Assembly (NCBI GenBank): GCA_015065615.1
Contig: SVPY01000002.1
Location: 1 to 62,972, forward strand
Origin: Oscillospiraceae bacterium
Lineage (GTDB): Bacteria; Bacillota; Clostridia; Oscillospirales; Acutalibacteraceae
DNA: 62,972 nucleotides
Direction of reading: 5' to 3'
This document shows positions 44,685-53,427 of this stretch, in pieces. Numbering within the stretch: the first letter of the stretch is position 1; each line of letters begins with the position of its first letter. Made by a program: the position numbers and the translations under genes. A model generated the notes under the pieces. The model ran no database searches and had not been told where the DNA came from. It saw nothing but the letters and a program-made list of their open reading frames with translations.

Positions 44685-44713
44685 AAGGAATGCAGCGTAA
44701 TACCGCATTCCTT
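44685..44713 (-). terminator. Terminator after HAD phosphatase
   Basis: AAGGAATGC / GCATTCCTT, nine perfect pairs with an 11-base loop, followed on the minus strand by TTATTTTTC. Confidence 0.85.
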
Positions 44714-44718
44714 AATGC

Positions 44719-45549
44719 TTATAAATACTTAATCATATCGGAAAGCTTACCGAAAATTAAGTGAGGCTTAACTTCGCTTTCTTCCATATCCTGAAGGGTT
44801 GCTTCGCCTGAAAGAACCAATATACCTGTCATACCGTGGTTAACACCTGTTGCCACGTCGGTATAAAGGCGGTCGCCTACCATTGCCATTTCGTCTAAAC
44901 TGTAGCCTGTTCTTCTTAAGGCTTCTTCTACTATTCCCTTATAAGGCTTACCTAAAATAATATCGGCATCCCTATTTGTACTTGCTTTGATAAACGCCAT
45001 AATAGCGCCCATATCGGGAATGAAACCTGTCTCTGTAGGGCAGTTAAAATCAGGATGAGTAGCAATATAAGGCTTGCCGTATCTAATATAATCACATACG
45101 ATACACATCTTTTTATAATCAAGTGTGGTATCAAAGGCAACAAGTACGTAGTCTGCGCTTTCACTGTCGCCTTCATCTACTATGGTCAATCCCATAGAAA
45201 GGAGCTCTTTTTTAAGCATATCGTTGCCTAAAAGATAACATTTTTTATTTGGGAACTCATTTAAACAATAATTGGCTGCAGCATGAGCTGAGGATATAAC
45301 GTCCCTGTACTTTTCGTCTACACCCATTTTCTTAAGCTTTTCGCTATATACTGAAGCGGATTTACTTGAATTATTGGTTAAAAATCTGGCGGTTCTGCCT
45401 GTTTCTTCCAATGCTTTTAAGAAATCGAGACTGCCTTCAATAAGCTTATCACCTAAATAAAAAGTGCCGTCCATATCAAGCAGGAAGCACTTGATATTTT
45501 TAAGTCTCTCTTTAATATCTATACCTTTATTTAATTCTTCTATATTCAT
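44719..45549 (-). CDS. HAD-IIA family phosphatase (NagD/PGP-like)
   Basis: 276 residues. Motif I 'FLLDMDGTFYLGD', motif II 'FLTNNSSKS', the C2-type cap (about 85-200), and motifs III/IV 'IILGKPYKG' and 'MVGDRLYTDVATG'. The family dephosphorylates small phosphates such as UMP, 2-phosphoglycolate or 4-nitrophenyl phosphate. Substrate unknown. Same strand as the glycosidase-like gene but separated by a terminator. Confidence 0.9.
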   Translation of the reverse strand: MNIEELNKGIDIKERLKNIKCFLLDMDGTFYLGDKLIEGSLDFLKALEETGRTARFLTNNSSKSASVYSEKLKKMGVDEKYRDVISSAHAAANYCLNEFPNKKCYLLGNDMLKKELLSMGLTIVDEGDSESADYVLVAFDTTLDYKKMCIVCDYIRYGKPYIATHPDFNCPTETGFIPDMGAIMAFIKASTNRDADIILGKPYKGIVEEALRRTGYSLDEMAMVGDRLYTDVATGVNHGMTGILVLSGEATLQDMEESEVKPHLIFGKLSDMIKYL

Positions 45550-45670
45550 AATAATCTCCGTGATATTTTAATTTTATTCTATAAGTATATCAGTTTTTTT
45601 AATTTTAGTAAATCACATTTGAATTTTTTTATAAATTTATTGCATTATATTAAGAAGATTTTAGCCCTTA

Positions 45671-45699
45671 TTGATTTTACTTTTTCTAAAATATATAAT
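45671..45699 (+). promoter_or_regulatory. Promoter for UroD-like gene
   Basis: TTGATT (45671-45676), 17 bp, TATAAT (45694-45699), about 30 bp before the ATG. Confidence 0.7.
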
Positions 45700-45731
45700 T
45701 ATCACATATCTAATAATTAAGGAGCGACATT

Positions 45732-46805
45732 ATGTTTTCATTAAAACCTGATTACGAGAAAACCCACGAAAGGTTCAATGCCTTCTGGGAAAGGGAGATA
45801 ATTGACAGACCTCCCGTTAATATAATTCTACCCGGTGAAAACAGAAAGGCTCTGCCTAAAAAGGAATATAAAAGTCATGAAGAAAGATGGATGGACATAG
45901 AGTTCAGGGCTATGACTGATGCCATGCACCTGGAAAACCTTAACTTCTTTGCTGATAGCTTACCCATAGCCTGGCCAAATTTAGGCCCTGAGTTCTACAG
46001 CGCCCTTTGCGGATGTGACTATAAATTCGGAGAAACTACTACCTGGAGTGAACCTTGCCTTGATGATATGGCAGACTACGATAAATTTAACGTTCCCGAT
46101 TTTAATCACCCTATATTTAAGGCTCTTGATAAATATACAGACCTTCTTTTAGAGCTTAGTAAGGGTAAATTCATAGTAGGTTTATCGGATATACACGGCG
46201 GCGGCGACCACCTTGCGGCTCTTCGTGACCCACAAAACCTTGCTTTTGATATGATAGATTGCCCTGAGCTTGTAAAGGATGCACTTAATAAAAGCTACGA
46301 GGGCGTAAATAAGCTTTACGATTATTTTTATAATAAAATTAAAAATTTTAACCCCAATATGCCCATAACTACCTGGACACCTGCCATAAGTGACGAAAGC
46401 TTCTACGTACCAAGTAATGACTTCTCCTGTATGATAAGTAAGGATATGTTTGATGAAACCTTCCTTGATGGTATAAGGGGAGAATGTAAATACTGGAAGC
46501 ACACCATCTATCACCTTGACGGCCCCGGTGCTTTAAGGCACCTTGATTCCCTTCTCTCTATACCTGAGCTTGACGCAGTACAGTGGATTTGCGGTGCAGG
46601 TAACGAGGGCTACCACAAATGGGTGGACGTATATAGGAAAATTCAGGCTGCAGGCAAGGGTATTGAAATGCAATGCCACATAAACGAACTTCCAATGATT
46701 TTCGAAACTTTGAAGCCAGAGGGTGTATGGTTCTCAAATTTAAGAGGTATCGATAGCCTGGATACAGCCGAAAAAGTTTTAAAACGTATAGAAAAATGGG
46801 CATAA
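45732..46805 (+). CDS. Uroporphyrinogen decarboxylase-family (UroD/MtaA-like) protein
   Basis: 357 residues. 'RHLDSLLSIPELDAVQW' and 'IEMQCHINELPMIFETLKPEGVWF' match the C-terminal barrel half of UroD-like proteins found in Clostridia that lack heme synthesis, often cobamide-dependent methyltransferases. The N-terminal 'FNAFWEREIIDRPPVNI' is a further family mark. No corrinoid protein or tetrapyrrole gene is nearby, so neither decarboxylase nor methyltransferase activity can be assigned. Confidence 0.65.
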   Translation: MFSLKPDYEKTHERFNAFWEREIIDRPPVNIILPGENRKALPKKEYKSHEERWMDIEFRAMTDAMHLENLNFFADSLPIAWPNLGPEFYSALCGCDYKFGETTTWSEPCLDDMADYDKFNVPDFNHPIFKALDKYTDLLLELSKGKFIVGLSDIHGGGDHLAALRDPQNLAFDMIDCPELVKDALNKSYEGVNKLYDYFYNKIKNFNPNMPITTWTPAISDESFYVPSNDFSCMISKDMFDETFLDGIRGECKYWKHTIYHLDGPGALRHLDSLLSIPELDAVQWICGAGNEGYHKWVDVYRKIQAAGKGIEMQCHINELPMIFETLKPEGVWFSNLRGIDSLDTAEKVLKRIEKWA

Positions 46806-46868
46806 GCTGAATTAATATTTATTTTCGTGGAATAATAGCCTTATCAAATAAAAAGTGAGGTTATTATT

Positions 46869-47303
46869 ATGATTCACGAAGATACCATCAAGCTTTTAAA
46901 AGAATGTGACGCAGGCATCAAGATGGGCGTAAACTCCATTGACGAGGTACTGCCCGACGTAAAAAGCGAAAGACTTAAGGCATATTTAATAAAGTGCAAA
47001 AGCGAACACGAAAAATTAGGCGCTGAGATGGAAAGCCTTTTAAACGAATATCACGACGAAGGTAAAAATCCAAATCCCATAGCTTCCGGTATGTCCTTTT
47101 TAAAAACCAATATTAAAATGATGATGGATAAAAGCGACGAAACCATTGCGGATTTAATGACCGACGGCTGTAATATGGGTGTTAAATCCTTAAATAAATA
47201 TTTAAACGAATACAAAGCCGCCGAAGAAAAGGTAAAGGATATCACAAAAAGGCTCATTAATCTTGAAGAGAAATTGGCTATAGACGTAAGAAGTTATTTA
47301 TAA
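46869..47303 (+). CDS. Hypothetical all-helical protein
   Basis: 144 residues, almost entirely helical and charged, no signal or membrane segment. The spacing of heptads ('EHEKLGAEMESLLNEYHDEG', 'NEYKAAEEKVKDITKRLINLEEKL') suggests a four-helix bundle resembling DUF2383/ferritin-like proteins. It lacks the clear ExxH iron motifs. It lies between UroD-like and esterase genes in the same direction. Function unknown. Confidence 0.6.
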   Translation: MIHEDTIKLLKECDAGIKMGVNSIDEVLPDVKSERLKAYLIKCKSEHEKLGAEMESLLNEYHDEGKNPNPIASGMSFLKTNIKMMMDKSDETIADLMTDGCNMGVKSLNKYLNEYKAAEEKVKDITKRLINLEEKLAIDVRSYL

Positions 47304-47347
47304 TCGGAACTCAGTTTCCGAAATTTACATAAAAGGAAGAATTAAAT

Positions 47348-48094
47348 ATGGTCATCAAAAACATAGTTTATGACGAAAATCTGCCCGAATACTGTACACT
47401 TGATCTGTATTTGCCCGAAGGCGTAAACAAACCTCCCGTACATATTTTTGCCCACGGCGGCGGACTTGAAGGCGGAAGCAAGGATGGCTTACTGCCTATG
47501 GCGGAAAAGCTTTTAAAAAGAGGTATCGCTTTTGTAAGTATTAATTACCGCCTTTACCCCGAGGCAAAATGGCCTGATTATTTAGTGGACTCAGCAAAAG
47601 CCATAAAGTGGGTTTTCGATAATAAAGAGAAGTATAATTTAGGAAACGTAAGCTTCGGTGGTTCATCTGCAGGTGGATATATTGCTCAGATGCTTTATTT
47701 CGACAGTGAATTCCTTAAAAACGAAGGTGTTAATAAAGAGGATATAAAGGGATGGATGTTCGATGCAGGTCAGCCTACCTCCCACTACAGCTACTTAAAG
47801 CACGATTTGAAAATGGACCCCAGAAGGGTTTATATTGATAAAGCGGCTCCCCTTTACTACTTAACAGAGGAATACACAGAGCCTGAGAAGGAGCCTTATA
47901 TAACTATAGCCTGCTCCGATAACGATATGGTAAACCGCCGCGAGCAGCTTATAGTAATGGAGACAGCTATGCTCCATTTCGGTTTCCCAAAAGAGAAACT
48001 GAAGCTTGTGGTATTCCCAAACACCCGCCATACTTCTTATGATTTTGACGACGCCTTTATAGATTTATTGGAAGAAATTGCGAAAAGTAAATAG
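47348..48094 (+). CDS. Alpha/beta hydrolase, carboxylesterase type
   Basis: 248 residues, no signal peptide. 'FAHGGGLEGG' is the oxyanion-hole HGGG motif of hormone-sensitive-lipase-like esterases. The nucleophile Ser is in 'FGGSSAGGY'. Asp near 'ACSDNDMV' and His in 'FPNTRHTSYDF' complete the triad. Such enzymes remove acetyl or acyl groups from small molecules or sugars. It follows the helical protein by 44 bp and ends at a strong terminator. Confidence 0.85.
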   Translation: MVIKNIVYDENLPEYCTLDLYLPEGVNKPPVHIFAHGGGLEGGSKDGLLPMAEKLLKRGIAFVSINYRLYPEAKWPDYLVDSAKAIKWVFDNKEKYNLGNVSFGGSSAGGYIAQMLYFDSEFLKNEGVNKEDIKGWMFDAGQPTSHYSYLKHDLKMDPRRVYIDKAAPLYYLTEEYTEPEKEPYITIACSDNDMVNRREQLIVMETAMLHFGFPKEKLKLVVFPNTRHTSYDFDDAFIDLLEEIAKSK

Positions 48095-48101
48095 TATACA
48101 A

Positions 48102-48145
48102 TTAAGCGGAGATAAGTAAAAATTTATCTCCGCTTAAAATTTTTT
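48102..48145 (+). terminator. Terminator after esterase
   Basis: TTAAGCGGAGATAA / TTATCTCCGCTTAA, 14 perfect pairs with an eight-base loop, then AATTTTTTAAT. Confidence 0.88.
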
Positions 48146-48165
48146 AATATTTTGGAAAATTTTTC

Positions 48166-48264
48166 TTGACTTTTTCTTTATATATGTAGTATCATATCTA
48201 CAGTTAGTTCAAGCTAACTGCTTGAACTGATTTTAATTATGAAAATAAGTTAGCTTAAGCTAAC
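48166..48264 (+). promoter_or_regulatory. feo promoter with two palindromic metalloregulator sites
   Basis: TTGACT (48166-48171), 18 bp, TATCAT (48190-48195). GTTAGTTCAAGCTAAC (48203-48218) covers the expected start of transcription, and GTTAGCTTAAGCTAAC (48249-48264), a perfect 16-bp palindrome, lies just before the feoA SD. The pattern resembles DtxR/IdeR-family boxes rather than the Fur box; repression by iron is the likely outcome. The regulator gene is not in this window. Confidence 0.75.
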
Positions 48265-48281
48265 CAATGAAAGGAAACTGT

Positions 48282-48512
48282 ATGTTCACACTGAAAGATG
48301 CCAAAATCGGTGCTACCGTAAAGGTAACTAAAATTAACGGAGAAGGCCCTGTTAGACGCAGAATTATGGATATGGGAATCACAAAAAACGTGGAAATTTT
48401 TATCCGCAAAGTCGCTCCCCTCGGTGACCCTATAGAAGTAAAAGTAAGAGGCTATGAACTTTCACTTCGCAAAGCTGATGCTGAAATGATTGAAGCAGAA
48501 TTACTTAAATAA
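48282..48512 (+). CDS. feoA: Ferrous iron transport protein A
   Basis: 76 residues from the ATG at 48282 (SD AAAGGAAA); the ATG at 48267 precedes the SD and is rejected. SH3-like small protein that binds the FeoB cytosolic part. 'GATVKVTKINGEGPVRRRIMDMGI' and 'GDPIEVKVRGYELSLRK' are the FeoA signature. First gene of feoA-feoB-Cys-rich peptide. Confidence 0.95.
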   Translation: MFTLKDAKIGATVKVTKINGEGPVRRRIMDMGITKNVEIFIRKVAPLGDPIEVKVRGYELSLRKADAEMIEAELLK

Positions 48513-48534
48513 AAAGATTTTATTTTACACAAAA

Positions 48535-48550
48535 GTTAGCAGAAGCTAAT
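48535..48550 (+). promoter_or_regulatory. Third feo operator-like palindrome
   Basis: GTTAGCAGAAGCTAAT between feoA and feoB repeats the operator sequence found twice upstream, with one arm base changed. It could be a roadblock or an internal control point for feoB. Confidence 0.6.
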
Positions 48551-48577
48551 TGTAATGAATTGAAAGGATAATTTATT

Positions 48578-50788
48578 ATGAATATAAGAATCGCACTTGC
48601 AGGAAATCCCAACAGCGGTAAAACAACACTTTTTAACGCTTTGACCGGTGCAAATCAGTACGTAGGTAACTGGCCCGGTGTTACAGTTGAGAAAAAAGAA
48701 GGCAAAGTTAAAAAATACGATAACGTAACCGTAACCGACCTCCCCGGCATCTATTCCCTCTCCCCTTACACACTTGAAGAAGTTGTGGCAAGAGATTACC
48801 TCGAAGGTGAAAGACCCGACGCCATTCTAAATATTATTGACGGCACCAATATAGAGAGAAATCTTTATTTAACTTCACAGCTTATTGAGCTTGGTATTCC
48901 CGTTGTTATTGCTATCAATATGATGGATATAGTAAGAAAGAACGGAGATACAATTGACATAAACTTACTTTCAAAAGAACTGGGATGTAAAGTTATTGAA
49001 ATCTCTGCTCTTAAAAACGAAGGTATTATAGAAGCAGCCGAGGCGGCAATTGCAGCAGCCGTAAGTAAAAAGCCCGCTAAAATTCAGTTATTCTCAGGTC
49101 TTGTAGAACACGCTCTTGCTCATATTGAAGAAGCTACCGTACATAATATGGAAGATGAAAAGCAGCGCTGGTATGCAGTTAAAATTTTCGAACGCGATGA
49201 AAAGGTAAGGGAACAGCTTAATATCAAGCCTGAAGTAATCGAACATATCGAAAAGGATATTAAGGTTGTTGAAAAAGAGCTTGACGACGATGCTGAGGCT
49301 ATCATCATCAACGAGCGCTACTTATACATTGAGAAGCTTATTAAGAAGTGCTACGTTAAGAAGGATGCTCACGCCCTCTCCATTTCCGACAAGATAGACA
49401 GAGTTGTAACAAACAGAATTTTAGCTCTCCCCATTTTCGCATTTATTATGTGGCTTGTTTACACACTCTCCATCGGAACAGTTGGTGACTTTACCGTTAA
49501 TTTTATGAACGACGGTCTTTTTGGTTCCTTTGCAGAGTTGGCTGCAGCCGGAGATATGCCCGCATTTATGGCTAACTGGGTATCAGTACCCGAGCTTTTT
49601 GACAGTTTCCTTTTAAATGCTGAAGGCACACCCATTATTGCTCCCTGGCTTTACTCCTTAATTCAGGACGGTATTGTAGGCGGTGTTGGTGCTGTTCTCG
49701 GTTTTGTTCCCCAGATGATCGTTTTATTCCTCCTTCTTTCTCTCCTTGAGGATTGCGGCTATATGTCCAGAGTTGCATTTATTATGGATAAGCTCTTCAG
49801 GAAATTCGGCCTTTCAGGCAAAAGCTTCATTCCTCTTTTAGTTGCTTCAGGCTGCGGCGTTCCCGGTATTATGGCTTCCCGTACAATTGACCAGGACAGA
49901 GACAGAAAAATCACAATTATCACAACAGGCTTTATTCCCTGCGGTGCTAAAATGCCCATTGTGGGTCTTATTGCTTCCGCACTTTTCGGCGGCAGCGCTT
50001 TAGTTGCTACAGGCGCTTACTTTATTGGTATTGCAGCCGTTGTTATTTCAGGTATTATTTTAAAGAAGACTAAGCTCTTCGCAGGCGACCCCGCTCCCTT
50101 TGTTATGGAGCTGCCTGCTTACCACGCTCCCGTTGCAAGCAATATTTTAAGAACAACCTGGGAACGCGGCTGGTCCTTCATTAAGCGTGCAGGTACAGTT
50201 ATTCTTGCCGCAAGCATTATAATCTGGGCTCTTAACAGTCTTTCCTTCGAGGGCGGCTTCCACTACATTGATGAAACAAACGGCGGCGCTTCTATCCTTG
50301 AAGTTTTAGGTAACGCAATTGCATGGATTTTCGTTCCCTTAGGCTTTGGTTCCTGGCAGGCAGCTGTTGCAACAATCCTCGGCCTTGTTGCTAAGGAAGA
50401 GGTTGTAGGTACATTCGGTACACTTTCAGGTATGCTCTCTGCTGAAGCAGACTTAGAAGCAGCTTCCAGCGCAATTATTATCGGTCAGGAATTCTTCAGC
50501 AGTGCTCTTGCAGGCTTCAGCTTCCTTATCTTCAACCTTCTCTGCGCTCCCTGCTTCGCAGCTATGGGTGCAATTAAGAGAGAGATGAACAACTGGAAGT
50601 GGACAGCATTCGCCATCGGTTATATGTGTGTATTTGCTTACGCTGTTTCCCTTATCGTTTACCAGCTTGGCGCTTGGTTCATCGGCGCAGGCAGCATTAT
50701 CGGTACAATCTTTGCAGTTATCATTCTTGCTATGCTTTTATTCTTACTTGTAAGAAAGAATCCCTACGAAAAGAAGCTTACAAAATAA
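48578..50788 (+). CDS. feoB: Ferrous iron transporter FeoB
   Basis: 736 residues. G domain (1-170): 'AGNPNSGKTTLFNALTG', 'TDLPGIYSLSPYTLEE', 'INMMD'. A helical GDI-like segment (about 170-270) follows, then the membrane part with about eight or nine helices, including the two Gate repeats ('GFVPQMIVLFLLLSLLEDCGYMSRVAFIMD', 'RTTWERGWSFIKRAG'). 'SGCGVPGIMASRTI' and 'PCGAKMPIVGL' carry the cysteines and charged residues of the pore. GTP-dependent Fe(II) uptake under anaerobic conditions. The gene carries an operator-like palindrome in front. Confidence 0.97.
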   Translation: MNIRIALAGNPNSGKTTLFNALTGANQYVGNWPGVTVEKKEGKVKKYDNVTVTDLPGIYSLSPYTLEEVVARDYLEGERPDAILNIIDGTNIERNLYLTSQLIELGIPVVIAINMMDIVRKNGDTIDINLLSKELGCKVIEISALKNEGIIEAAEAAIAAAVSKKPAKIQLFSGLVEHALAHIEEATVHNMEDEKQRWYAVKIFERDEKVREQLNIKPEVIEHIEKDIKVVEKELDDDAEAIIINERYLYIEKLIKKCYVKKDAHALSISDKIDRVVTNRILALPIFAFIMWLVYTLSIGTVGDFTVNFMNDGLFGSFAELAAAGDMPAFMANWVSVPELFDSFLLNAEGTPIIAPWLYSLIQDGIVGGVGAVLGFVPQMIVLFLLLSLLEDCGYMSRVAFIMDKLFRKFGLSGKSFIPLLVASGCGVPGIMASRTIDQDRDRKITIITTGFIPCGAKMPIVGLIASALFGGSALVATGAYFIGIAAVVISGIILKKTKLFAGDPAPFVMELPAYHAPVASNILRTTWERGWSFIKRAGTVILAASIIIWALNSLSFEGGFHYIDETNGGASILEVLGNAIAWIFVPLGFGSWQAAVATILGLVAKEEVVGTFGTLSGMLSAEADLEAASSAIIIGQEFFSSALAGFSFLIFNLLCAPCFAAMGAIKREMNNWKWTAFAIGYMCVFAYAVSLIVYQLGAWFIGAGSIIGTIFAVIILAMLLFLLVRKNPYEKKLTK

Positions 50789-50821
50789 TAATATTTATCC
50801 CACAGAAAGGAAGTTTGAGTT

Positions 50822-50989
50822 ATGGACTTACCTACAATCATAGTAGCATCAATCATCGCCCTTATATTTATAGCAATTATAGTTAAGGGCATTATAAATA
50901 AAAAGCAAGGCAAACATAGCTGCAGCTGTAATTGCGGCGGCTCCTGCTCAGGTTGCCCCGGCAGCTCAATGTGCCACGCTAAGAAATAA
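50822..50989 (+). CDS. FeoB-associated Cys-rich membrane peptide
   Basis: 55 residues. One N-terminal membrane helix ('TIIVASIIALIFIAIIVKGII', cut to its core) then a Cys-rich tail: 'HSCSCNCGGSCSGCPGSSMC' with six cysteines. This matches the small FeoB-associated Cys-rich proteins found after feoB in Bacillota; the role is unproven, perhaps iron hand-over. SD AAAGGAAG, 33 bp after feoB, so in the same operon. Confidence 0.9.
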   Translation: MDLPTIIVASIIALIFIAIIVKGIINKKQGKHSCSCNCGGSCSGCPGSSMCHAKK

Positions 50990-51032
50990 AATTAAACTGA
51001 ATTCACCTATTTTTAGATCTCCTTAATAAAAG

Positions 51033-51068
51033 ATCCCCGCTTTTTCTTTGTCAGGCGGGGATTTTTTT
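51033..51068. terminator. Terminator of feo operon (bidirectional)
   Basis: ATCCCCGC / GCGGGGAT, eight pairs with a 14-base loop, seven T on the plus strand. On the minus strand the convergent AraC gene ends inside it; CTTTTATT follows there. Confidence 0.88.
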
Positions 51069-51876
51069 ATTGCTGATTATATTTTTTTCTGAATTCGCTG
51101 GGGGAAGTTCCCGTAAGCTTTTTAAAAGTGCGGCTGAAATTGCTCGCATCACTGAAGCCGCAGCTTTCCACAATATCACCTATGCTCTTTTCACTCTCCG
51201 CAAGGAACTTTTTAGCCGCGGCTATACGGCAAAAAAGAAGGTAACCCATCACGGAGTTGCCCGTAACCGACTTAAAAAGATGTGACAGATAGGAGACGCT
51301 TAAATTATATTCACGGCTTAAAGACTCTAAAGTAAACTCTTTTTTATACTCTCGTTCAAATCTGTTTTGAATTTTACTTACAAGATGAAAATTATTTTCG
51401 CTTATTTCATTAAAACTTTCGGGAAAACGGCGGCACACCATAATTAAAAGCTCCTGCATTAAGAGATCCAGCATATCGGAAGAAAGTAAATTTTCCTTTT
51501 CTTTTTCTTTTACGATTCTTTCGAATACGTCTTTATATTCATCCATAGCGTCGCTTACGTCCAGAATATTGAAAAAACCTGCAGGGCGGTTAAAAAGAAT
51601 GGAAACTATACCGTATCGCGAACCTGCGTTTATTAAAATATCGGGGTCAATTTCCAGCACGTAGCGATGGTAATCCCCGGATGTCAAGGATACGGAATGT
51701 TCTTCAAACTTACTGAAAATAATTAAATTTCCCTTTTCTGCCGTGTAGATATTTTCGTTTATTTCAATTTGCGCTTTGCCCTCGGTAACGAAAAGTATCT
51801 GATGGCAGTGGTGGTAGTGCCTTGATTTTTTTGATATGTAATCGTAAAACTTGGCTTTTAATACTGCTGATGCCAT
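51067..51876 (-). CDS. AraC-family regulator, divergent from the redox operon
   Basis: 269 residues from the ATG at 51876 (SD GGGAG, spacing 9); a GTG at 51906 lacks an SD. Cupin sensor (about 20-90) with 'HYHHCHQILFVTEGKAQIEI', typical of sugar-sensing members. The C-terminal double HTH is 'FTLESLSREYNLSVSYLSHLFKSVTGNSV' and 'KSIGDIVESCGFSDASNFSRTFKKLTGTSPSEFRKKY'. It faces the five-gene operon at 52054, so it is the obvious local regulator. Confidence 0.93.
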   Translation of the reverse strand: MASAVLKAKFYDYISKKSRHYHHCHQILFVTEGKAQIEINENIYTAEKGNLIIFSKFEEHSVSLTSGDYHRYVLEIDPDILINAGSRYGIVSILFNRPAGFFNILDVSDAMDEYKDVFERIVKEKEKENLLSSDMLDLLMQELLIMVCRRFPESFNEISENNFHLVSKIQNRFEREYKKEFTLESLSREYNLSVSYLSHLFKSVTGNSVMGYLLFCRIAAAKKFLAESEKSIGDIVESCGFSDASNFSRTFKKLTGTSPSEFRKKYNQQ

Positions 51877-52053
51877 TGTGTTATTCTCCCGTATTTCTTC
51901 TTTCACGCCTATTATTGCACAAATTTAACGAAAAAGCAAGATTTACATAAATTTCAGCAATATATGTATAGATTTTTTCAAAGAAATATTATAAAATAAA
52001 ATCATAATAGGGTTTTATAAATTAATTTTACATAAAAGGAGCAAGTATAATTT
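51877..52053. promoter_or_regulatory. Divergent AraC/redox-operon control region
   Basis: This 177-bp AT-rich region holds TTACATAAA twice on the plus strand (around 51942-51950 and 52029-52037), which may be AraC half-sites. TATTATAAAAT (from about 51988) could hold a -10. SD AAAGGAG of the first gene is 12 nt before its ATG. No single promoter is convincing. Confidence 0.35.
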
Positions 52054-53376
52054 ATGCAGAGAAAAGTTTTCCAGAATATTGCTGATTTCAAAGCTCAGAA
52101 CGAAGAGCTCAGCGCAAAGATTCTCTTTCAGGAGAATACCGATGTTTTAAAGAAGGAACTTATTATCGGAAACAAAGTATTTAAGAACCGCCTTGCCTGC
52201 CAGGCTATGGAAGGCTGTGACGGTAAGCTTGACGGCACACCCGACGAACTCACTATCCGCCGCTACGACCGCCTCGCTTCAGGCGGCAGCTCCATTATCT
52301 GGTATGAGGCCACTGCAGTAATGAACGAAGGCAGAGCTAACCCCCGCCAGCTTTACATTGACGAAAATAATCTTGACGCCTTTAAAGCTCACGTTGAAAG
52401 AATTAAGGAAACTGCCTTAAAAGCAAACGGCTTCGAGCCCGTTGTATTTATGCAGGCTACTCACTCAGGCCGCTACAGCAAGCCCGAAGGCACACCTGCT
52501 CCCCTTATTGCGTACAATAACCCCTTATTTGAAAAAGATAATCCCATCGATAAATCAAGAATCGTTACGGACGAATACCTTGACAGAGTCGGCGAAAAGC
52601 TTATTGAAGGCGCGCGTCTTGCAGAAAAAGCAGGTTTCGACGGTGTTGACATCAAGTGCTGCCACAGATATTTAAACTCCGAGCTTCTTTCCGCTTACAA
52701 CCGCGAGGGCAAATACGGCGGCAGCTTGGAAAACAGAACAAGACTTCTTCGCGAATCCGTTAAGGGAGCTATGGATATTTGTTCCAAGGATTTTCTTGTT
52801 TCCACAAGAGTAAATATGTACGACGGCTTCCCCTACCCTTATGGCTTTGGCGTTAAGCAGGATGAAAGCGGCAGTATTGATTTTGACCCCACGGAGGGCG
52901 CATGGCTTTTAAAAGAGCTCTATAACCTCGGTATGAAAATTGTAAATATTACAATGGGCAACCCCTACGTAAACCCCCACGTTAACCGTCCTTTCGCTTC
53001 AGGCGGTTACGATATAGATGAGCACCCCCTTACAGGCGTGGGCAGAATGCTTAACGGCATCAAAGAGCTTAAAAAGTCTGTTCCCGATATGGCAGTTATC
53101 TCCTCCGCTCTTTCTTACCTGGGCGTTGCCGCTCCCGGTGTTTCCGCGGCTTACGTTGAAAACGGTGGATTCGATTTTGCAGGCTTCGGCAGAACTATTT
53201 TGGCTTACCCCGACTTTGCAAAGGATATTATCGAGCTCGGCGAGATGAAGAAGGAAAAAATCTGTATCGCTTGCTCAAAATGCACGCAGATCATGCGTAC
53301 AAAGGGCGGTACTCCCGGCTGCGCTATAAGAGATAAGCTTTACACAAATATCTACAGAGAGATTTTCAGCAAATAA
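52054..53376 (+). CDS. OYE/enoate-reductase-family flavin oxidoreductase, short form
   Basis: 440 residues. FMN-binding TIM barrel of the old yellow enzyme family. 'ASGGSSIIWYEATAV', 'FMQATHSGRYSKPEG' and 'REGKYGGSLENRTRLLRE' are signatures. The usual active-site 'IHGAHGYL' reads 'IKCCHRYL'. The Fe-S motif near the C-terminus ('CIACSKCTQI' plus C 13 later) is kept as in 2,4-dienoyl-CoA reductases and BaiCD/BaiH. The chain ends there, without the C-terminal FAD/NAD(P) domains (full enzymes are about 640-680), so electrons must come from a partner. First gene of the operon. Confidence 0.88.
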   Translation: MQRKVFQNIADFKAQNEELSAKILFQENTDVLKKELIIGNKVFKNRLACQAMEGCDGKLDGTPDELTIRRYDRLASGGSSIIWYEATAVMNEGRANPRQLYIDENNLDAFKAHVERIKETALKANGFEPVVFMQATHSGRYSKPEGTPAPLIAYNNPLFEKDNPIDKSRIVTDEYLDRVGEKLIEGARLAEKAGFDGVDIKCCHRYLNSELLSAYNREGKYGGSLENRTRLLRESVKGAMDICSKDFLVSTRVNMYDGFPYPYGFGVKQDESGSIDFDPTEGAWLLKELYNLGMKIVNITMGNPYVNPHVNRPFASGGYDIDEHPLTGVGRMLNGIKELKKSVPDMAVISSALSYLGVAAPGVSAAYVENGGFDFAGFGRTILAYPDFAKDIIELGEMKKEKICIACSKCTQIMRTKGGTPGCAIRDKLYTNIYREIFSK

Positions 53377-53427
53377 ATTATAAAATTTGAATAAAAGAAT
53401 TTTCAGAATCGGAAAGGAATAATTATT

